Of a DNA stretch of 64,000 bases, positions 59,322-64,000 are shown one piece after another. Position 1 is the first letter of the stretch. Each line of letters starts with the position of its first letter. The stretch is taken from the NCBI RefSeq assembly GCF_020616515.1, contig NZ_CP085135.1, positions 4,216,001 to 4,280,000 of the forward strand, written 5' to 3'. This DNA is from Mesorhizobium sp. PAMC28654 (GTDB lineage: Bacteria; Pseudomonadota; Alphaproteobacteria; Rhizobiales; Rhizobiaceae). A model generated the notes under the pieces. The model had not been told where the DNA came from. It saw only the letters and a list, made by a program, of their open reading frames with translations, and did no database searches. Both the position numbers and the translations under genes were made by a program.

Positions 59322-60373
59322 TGTTTCGCCTGGAAGTCCGGACGTCAACGCCCGCCTGGTTCAATCTGGCTTTGCCGCTGCTGGCGATCGCGGCCACGCT
59401 TATCCTGTGCAGCGGGCTCATCGCGCTGGCCGGCGCCGGTGTCATCGATGCCTATGGCGTGATGTTCACGGCCTCGCTCGGCGACAGCTATGCCATCACA
59501 GAGACGATGGTGCGTGCAGCACCGATGATCTTCACCGGACTGGCGGTGGCCGTCGCCTTCCGGGCAAAATTCTGGAACATCGGCGCCGAGGGGCAGTTAC
59601 TTGCCGGCGCGGTTGCCAGTTGCTTTGTCGGAACGATCCCGATGCCGGGCCCGCTCGCGATACTGTTGATGGCGGTGGCCGGGGCCGCCGCTGGTGCGGC
59701 GGTCGCCCTCATCCCGGCGACGTTGCGGGTAAAATTCAAGGTCGATGACGTCGTCAGCTCGCTGCTGCTCAATTCGGTCATCTACTATGCGCTGATGGCG
59801 CTGATCGAAGGGCCGTGGAAGGACAGTTTCAGCGGTTATCCGATCTCGCCGCCGATCGAGGATTCGGCGAATTTCCCGGTGCTGATCGAAGGCACGCGGC
59901 TGCATCTCGGCGTGGTGGTGGCGCTGATCGCCGCGCCGTTGATCTGGTTCCTGATGGTGCGCACCACGCTTGGTTTCAGGATCAGGGTTACCGGCGAGAA
60001 TCCCGAAGCCGCTAGATATGCCGGCATCAACGTTGAGCGCGTGCTGATCTCGACCGCGCTGCTGTCGGGCGCGCTGGCGGGGCTCGCCGGCGTCGGCGAA
60101 GTCGGCGGCGTGCATTTCCAGGTGATGAGCGACATCTCGCCGGGCTACGGCTATTCCGGCATCGTCGTTGCCATGCTGGCGCGGCTCAACCCGCTGGGTG
60201 TGGTGCCGGCGGCGATCTTCCTGGCCGCAGTCATGACCGGGGCCGAGGCGATGTCGCGGGCAACCGGCGTTCCGGCCTTCCTCAGCGATGTCATCCAGGG
60301 CACGGCGCTGCTTGCCATGCTGGTGGCGCTGCTGTTCACCGCCTATCGCATCCGCCGCGTCGGAGCCGCATGA
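59321..60373 (+). CDS. Nucleoside-type ABC permease (YufP/NupB-like)
   Basis: A 350-residue BPD_transp_2 permease with roughly eight or nine helices. PMIFTGLAVAVAFRAKFWNI and GAEGQLLAGAVASCFVG are the signature of the nucleoside subgroup, and LLLNSVIYYALMALIEGPWK follows. GFRIRVTGENPEAARYAGI is the coupling loop. It overlaps the ATPase stop by one base and the next permease by four bases. Confidence 0.92.
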   Translation: MFRLEVRTSTPAWFNLALPLLAIAATLILCSGLIALAGAGVIDAYGVMFTASLGDSYAITETMVRAAPMIFTGLAVAVAFRAKFWNIGAEGQLLAGAVASCFVGTIPMPGPLAILLMAVAGAAAGAAVALIPATLRVKFKVDDVVSSLLLNSVIYYALMALIEGPWKDSFSGYPISPPIEDSANFPVLIEGTRLHLGVVVALIAAPLIWFLMVRTTLGFRIRVTGENPEAARYAGINVERVLISTALLSGALAGLAGVGEVGGVHFQVMSDISPGYGYSGIVVAMLARLNPLGVVPAAIFLAAVMTGAEAMSRATGVPAFLSDVIQGTALLAMLVALLFTAYRIRRVGAA

Positions 60374-61317
60374 TGAGCGCGGTGTTCGAACAGATCTTCC
60401 AGGTCGGCTTCCTCGCCGCCATCATCCGCATCGCCACGCCGCTGGCTTTCGCCACGCTCGGCGAAATGTTCTCCGAACGGGCCGGCGTGCTTAATCTCGG
60501 CATTGAAGGCATCATGCTGCTCTCGGCCATGACCGGCTTCACCGCCACCAGCCTCAGCGGCAGCCTGTGGCTAGGCGTGCTCGTCGCCGTGCTGACCGGC
60601 ATGCTGATGGGCGCGCTGCACGCGCTGTTCACGGTTGCGCTGGGCCTCAGCCAGCATGTCTGCGGCATCGGCGTCACGCTGTTCTCGTCGGGCCTCGCCT
60701 ATTTCCTCTACCGGCTGATCTTCGGCCAGCAATCGGTGCCGCCGAGCATCAAGGGTTTCCAGACGCTGCCGATACCCATCCTCTCCGACATTCCGGTGCT
60801 CGGACCCGCGGTGTTCAACCAGTTTGCGCTGGTCTACATGGCGATCGGTGCCATTCCGCTCGCCGCCTTCGTGCTCTACCGCACGCCATGGGGGCTGTCG
60901 GTGAGCATGGTCGGCGAAAACCCCCGCGCCGCCGATTCAGCCGGTGTCAGCGTCATTGCCACGCGCTTCCAGGCGGTGATCCTTGGCGGTGCGCTGATGG
61001 GGTTGGCCGGCGCCTTCCTGTCGATGGCGCAGTTCAACGCCTTTACCTTCGGCGTCGTTTCCGGACGCGGTTGGGTGGCGATCGCGCTGGTCGTCTTCGG
61101 CCGCTGGGACCCGTGGCGCTCGGCGGGGGCCGCGCTGCTGTTTGCCTTTGTCGATGCCTTGCAACTGCGCATGCAGGCGAGCGGCCTCGGGCACGTCCCC
61201 TATGAGGCGTTCCTGATGCTGCCTTTCATCTTCACCATTGTTGCCATGGCTGTCATGTCGCGCAACGCGGTGGCGCCATCGGCACTGCTCAAGCCGTTCA
61301 GGCGTGAGGAGCGGTAG
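60370..61317 (+). CDS. Nucleoside-type ABC permease (YufQ/NupC-like)
   Basis: A 315-residue BPD_transp_2 permease. ATPLAFATLGEMFSERAGVL, NLGIEGIMLLSAMTGF and GLSQHVCGIGVTLFSSGLAY mark the YufQ class. WGLSVSMVGENPRAADSAGV is the coupling loop, and SGRGWVAIALVVFGRWDPWR the late motif. An adjacent second ATG gives a possible start one codon later. It ends the four-gene importer. A large inverted repeat follows. Confidence 0.92.
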   Translation: MMSAVFEQIFQVGFLAAIIRIATPLAFATLGEMFSERAGVLNLGIEGIMLLSAMTGFTATSLSGSLWLGVLVAVLTGMLMGALHALFTVALGLSQHVCGIGVTLFSSGLAYFLYRLIFGQQSVPPSIKGFQTLPIPILSDIPVLGPAVFNQFALVYMAIGAIPLAAFVLYRTPWGLSVSMVGENPRAADSAGVSVIATRFQAVILGGALMGLAGAFLSMAQFNAFTFGVVSGRGWVAIALVVFGRWDPWRSAGAALLFAFVDALQLRMQASGLGHVPYEAFLMLPFIFTIVAMAVMSRNAVAPSALLKPFRREER

Positions 61318-61338
61318 ACGAGCAGGACTTGATGTCCT

Positions 61339-61531
61339 TTCCTCTCCCTCCAGAGGGGGGAGAGGTGGCACTGCGAAGCAGCGACGGAGTGGGGGAACCA
61401 CCCGGCAACCGTCGCCAACGGATATTGAAAGGGGACCAAGGCGCAAGAATCTTCCTGCACCGCGCCAAGCGTCGACCCCCACTCCGTCGAGCTGCGCTCG
61501 ACACCTCTCCCCCGATCGACGGGGTAGAGGA
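61339..61531. repeat. Palindromic element, third subtype (TTCCTCT...GACGGAGTGGGGG)
   Basis: Arms at about 61339-61396 and 61475-61531 are imperfect inverted copies sharing CGACGGAGTGGGGG and GGGGAGAGGTG. It fills most of the gap between convergent permease and SDR genes. Its sequence differs from the CTCAAGGGG family but it has the same arm length and intergenic position, so it is likely another rhizobial mosaic element. Confidence 0.7.
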
Positions 61532-61559
61532 AGGGCGCCAGGCTGTCCCTGGGAGGGCC

Positions 61560-62327
61560 TCACATCGCCGTAAAGCCATTGTCCACGAACAGATGTGCGC
61601 CGTTGACGAAACTGGCCTCGTCGCTGGCCAGGTAAAGCGCCGCCTTCGCCACCTCTTCCGGTTCGCCGATACGACCCTGCTGCGCGGCCAAAGCCGCATC
61701 GGAAACGTCGACGCCGAGCTTGCCGAGATCGGCGACCTCACGCAGGCCGTGCGGCGTGCGGATGAAGCCGGGGCAGACGGCGTTGCAGCGGATGTTGCGG
61801 TCGCGGAACTCGACGGCGATGGCGCGGGCGAACATGTGGCAGGCGCCCTTGGTGGTGTCGTAGAGCACCTCCATCGGCGTCGCCGCCACCGCCGAGATCG
61901 ACGAGGTGCAGACGATAGAGCCTCCGCCCGCCGCGATCATGCCGGGGAGTATGGCGCGCGTCATCAGGAACATCGAGCGCACATTGACGGCATGCAGCCA
62001 GTCCCATTCCTGGACTGTCGTTTCCAGGAACGGCTTGATGACGATGGTGCCGGCGTGGTTGAACAGGACGGTGACCGGACCGAGTTTTTCGGTTGCCGCT
62101 TTCACCGCCGCCTCGACCTGCGCCTCGTCGGAGACGTCGGCCACCCAGTGTTCAGCTACGTGCCCCCGCGCGCGTATCGCCGCCGCAGTGGCTGCTGCCG
62201 CATCGCCGTTGCGGTCGATGATCGCCACCTTGGCGCCCTCGGCCGCGAACAGCTCCGACGCCGCGCCACCCATTCCCGTCGCGCCGCCCGAAATGATGGC
62301 GACCTTGCCGGCCAGTCTTTCGCCCAT
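61560..62327 (-). CDS. SDR-family oxidoreductase, third
   Basis: A 255-residue short-chain dehydrogenase. IISGGATGMGGAASELFAAE is the cofactor motif, LFNHAGTIVIKPFLETT has NHAG in place of NNAG, and SSISAVAAT with YDTTKGACHMFARAIAVEFR carries Ser-Tyr-Lys. It ends SFVNGAHLFVDNGFTAM. It resembles the first SDR (34280-35041) in the NHAG feature. It lies downstream of the APC permease on the same strand, 55 bases away, so they may share a transcript. The substrate is unknown. Confidence 0.9.
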   Translation of the reverse strand: MGERLAGKVAIISGGATGMGGAASELFAAEGAKVAIIDRNGDAAAATAAAIRARGHVAEHWVADVSDEAQVEAAVKAATEKLGPVTVLFNHAGTIVIKPFLETTVQEWDWLHAVNVRSMFLMTRAILPGMIAAGGGSIVCTSSISAVAATPMEVLYDTTKGACHMFARAIAVEFRDRNIRCNAVCPGFIRTPHGLREVADLGKLGVDVSDAALAAQQGRIGEPEEVAKAALYLASDEASFVNGAHLFVDNGFTAM

Positions 62328-62382
62328 GCTTTTACTCCCGTCCTGTTTTCAGCGACTTTTCGTCTTCGATGATATGGCGATG

Positions 62383-63897
62383 CTATCCCTCGCGTTTCGG
62401 ATGGCCAAGCGAGCCACCTGAAACGGCGAATTCCTCTTCCGGCGACAGCACCAGGCGGTGGCGGCGATAGAAGCCGAAGTAGGCCAGGCCGATCGCGTAC
62501 CAGACCGCTGCGGCGATCGCCGCCCAGCGATAAAGCGGATCGAAGAACTGGTAGGCGAGCGTCACGATGCAGATCAGGATCGTGGCATAGGCGCCGAACC
62601 TGCCGAGCGGGCTGACGAAGGGCCGCGCAATTGACGCATAGAGGGTGCGCAGGCGCAGGTAAGCGATGCTCTGCAGGATGTAGGAAACCATGCCGGCGAA
62701 GACGATCATCGAGACCAGGAAGCCGCCCATGAAGGCGACGTTGTTGTTGCCGCCGAGATACCAGACCACCAGCAGCATCGACAACGCCATGGCCGAGCCG
62801 GCGGCGAGCGCCCTGTTGGGGGTCTTGGTACGGGCGCCGGTCACCGACAGGCCTGTCGGCAGATAGCCGGCGCGCGACAGCGAATAGATGTTGCGGCCCG
62901 AGGCAAAACTGCCGGCGAAGAAGCTGGCGGCAAGGCCTAGCACCGCGACCGAAGCCAGAAGCTTGGCCCAGCCGTCGCCGAAGATTGTGCGGAAGCCGTC
63001 GAGCAGCGGCTCGCCGGAAGAGCCCATGGCATGCGCGCCGTGCGGGATCGAGGCGCTGAAGAACAGCACGCCGAGCGCCAGCGCGATCAGCGTCACGATC
63101 GACAGGATGAGTGCGCGCGGCATGTCGCGGGTCGGGTTCGTCGCTTCCTCCGCCGTCAGCGGCAGTTGTTCCACGGCCAGGAACATGTAGACGCCAAAGG
63201 GCAGGGCCAGCATGACGCCGGTAAAGCCGAAGGGCAGCCAGGGGCCGTTGCCATCGGCCAGCGCGGCCGGTCCGTCAGTCGCGGCGCCGATGTTCAGGGC
63301 GTATCTGAAGAAGTCGACATGCGGGATGGCGACGACGAAGAAGAACAGAAGCACGGCGATCGCCGCGACGGTGATGTAGATGACCACCTTCATCGACAGT
63401 TCGAGGCCGCGCAGCGACAGGCCGAGCATGACGACATAGCCGGCCACCCACCAAAGCGGCAGCGCGCTTTGCGGCGTGCCGAAGATCGCGGCGAGGTATG
63501 AGCTCATGAAGAACATGTTGGCGGCCGGCGCCAGCACGAATTCGATGTTCTCGGCAAGCCCGGTGGTGAAGCCGCCCCAGGGGCCGAGCGCGGTGCGCGA
63601 GAAGGAATAGGCGCCGCCCGTATGCGGCAACGCCGCGCTCATCTCACCGATCGAACAGCACAGGCAGATATACATGAAGCCGATGATCAGCGCGGCCAGC
63701 AGCATGCCGCCGAAGCCGCCTTGCGCCAGGCCGATGTTCCAGCCGGAATACTCGCCGGCCACCACCGCGCCGACGCCCATCATCCACAGCGAGAACAGGC
63801 CGGCATGGCGCTGCAACTGACGCTGTTCGAAATACTGCTTGTCAACGGTCTGGTAGGTGACGCCGCCCGCCCTGCGGTCCATGGCTTGTTCTGTCAT
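62383..63897 (-). CDS. APC-superfamily amino acid/ethanolamine-type permease
   Basis: A 504-residue, 12-helix APC transporter. LFSLWMMGVGAVVAGEYSGW is helix 1 and resembles the EAT (ethanolamine permease) group, followed by ALPHTGGAYSFSRTALGPWG and AENIEFVLAPAANMFFMSSY. AVEQLPLTAEEATNPTRDMP is the conserved helix 6-7 loop. The ATG at 63897 has AAGGGG upstream. The substrate could be ethanolamine or a related amino compound. The 100 bases upstream to the window end hold a TATATA stretch but no certain promoter. Confidence 0.88.
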   Translation of the reverse strand: MTEQAMDRRAGGVTYQTVDKQYFEQRQLQRHAGLFSLWMMGVGAVVAGEYSGWNIGLAQGGFGGMLLAALIIGFMYICLCCSIGEMSAALPHTGGAYSFSRTALGPWGGFTTGLAENIEFVLAPAANMFFMSSYLAAIFGTPQSALPLWWVAGYVVMLGLSLRGLELSMKVVIYITVAAIAVLLFFFVVAIPHVDFFRYALNIGAATDGPAALADGNGPWLPFGFTGVMLALPFGVYMFLAVEQLPLTAEEATNPTRDMPRALILSIVTLIALALGVLFFSASIPHGAHAMGSSGEPLLDGFRTIFGDGWAKLLASVAVLGLAASFFAGSFASGRNIYSLSRAGYLPTGLSVTGARTKTPNRALAAGSAMALSMLLVVWYLGGNNNVAFMGGFLVSMIVFAGMVSYILQSIAYLRLRTLYASIARPFVSPLGRFGAYATILICIVTLAYQFFDPLYRWAAIAAAVWYAIGLAYFGFYRRHRLVLSPEEEFAVSGGSLGHPKREG

Positions 63898-64000
63898 TGC
63901 TGTGCCCCTTCGTTGCGGCAAAGCGTGTCCGCTTCGCCCCTTGCGATGGGGGGATAGTTCAAGAGCCGGTCATCGGCGTATATACCCCCAAGGAGATATG

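Noticed and set aside
63986..64000. Start of a rightward gene at the window edge (AAGGAGATATG)
   Set aside because: The spacing between GGAG and the terminal ATG is only two bases and no coding sequence is visible beyond it.

Overview
The window reads as chromosomal DNA of a high-GC alphaproteobacterium of the Rhizobiales, most like Mesorhizobium. The evidence is the block tsaD-gpsA-YciI-EVE divergent from hemC-hemD-mitofilin-hemY, a Ros/MucR regulator with a variant zinc finger, many binding-protein ABC transporters, and rhizobial-type intergenic palindromes. Assignments rest on reading motifs and gene order; no database search was run. No tRNA, rRNA, CRISPR array, insertion sequence or phage gene was seen, and no gene-free gap exceeds 300 bases.

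Layout. 1-13.7 kb is mostly housekeeping: a LysR C-terminus cut by the window edge, a small membrane protein, a METTL20-like methyltransferase coupled to an EVE protein, YciI, gpsA, tsaD, then hemC, hemD, a mitofilin-like protein, hemY, a TerB-like protein, a glutamine amidotransferase, NIPSNAP, an MFS exporter and an aminotransferase. 13.8-20 kb holds mucR and a leftward operon of glucoamylase, gnd, zwf and a ROK sugar kinase, which would carry alpha-glucan glucose into the oxidative pentose phosphate route. 20.2-24.7 kb is a complete sugar ABC transporter. 24.7-29.3 kb has a TetR/DHA2 efflux pair and a fused enoyl-CoA hydratase/hydroxyacyl-CoA dehydrogenase.

29.3-37.1 kb combines a LuxR-type regulator, a polyamine-type ABC transporter (ATPase frameshifted), two SDR dehydrogenases and mannonate dehydratase UxuA. 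It looks like a sugar-acid module. 37.2-39.1 kb is an AmpR-like regulator divergent from a class A beta-lactamase.

39.1-52.4 kb is the most unusual part. It is a divergent, probably co-regulated locus. Leftward it has a PotDBCA-type transporter (one permease frameshifted), a GT1-like glycosyltransferase, three tandem cupins and an aldehyde dehydrogenase. Rightward it has a GntR regulator, a second paralogous glycosyltransferase, a PuuA-like gamma-glutamyl-amine synthetase and a PuuB-like oxidase. It resembles the Puu amine pathway with glycosyltransferases and cupins added.

52.6-61.3 kb holds an IclR regulator divergent from pcaI-pcaJ-pcaF (3-oxoadipate to succinyl-CoA plus acetyl-CoA), followed by a BMP-type nucleoside ABC transporter whose ATPase is frameshifted. 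61.5-64 kb has another SDR and an APC permease. Palindromic elements occupy most gene borders after 41 kb. Three of the four ABC cassettes carry a single reading-frame break, which is either real decay or sequence error.
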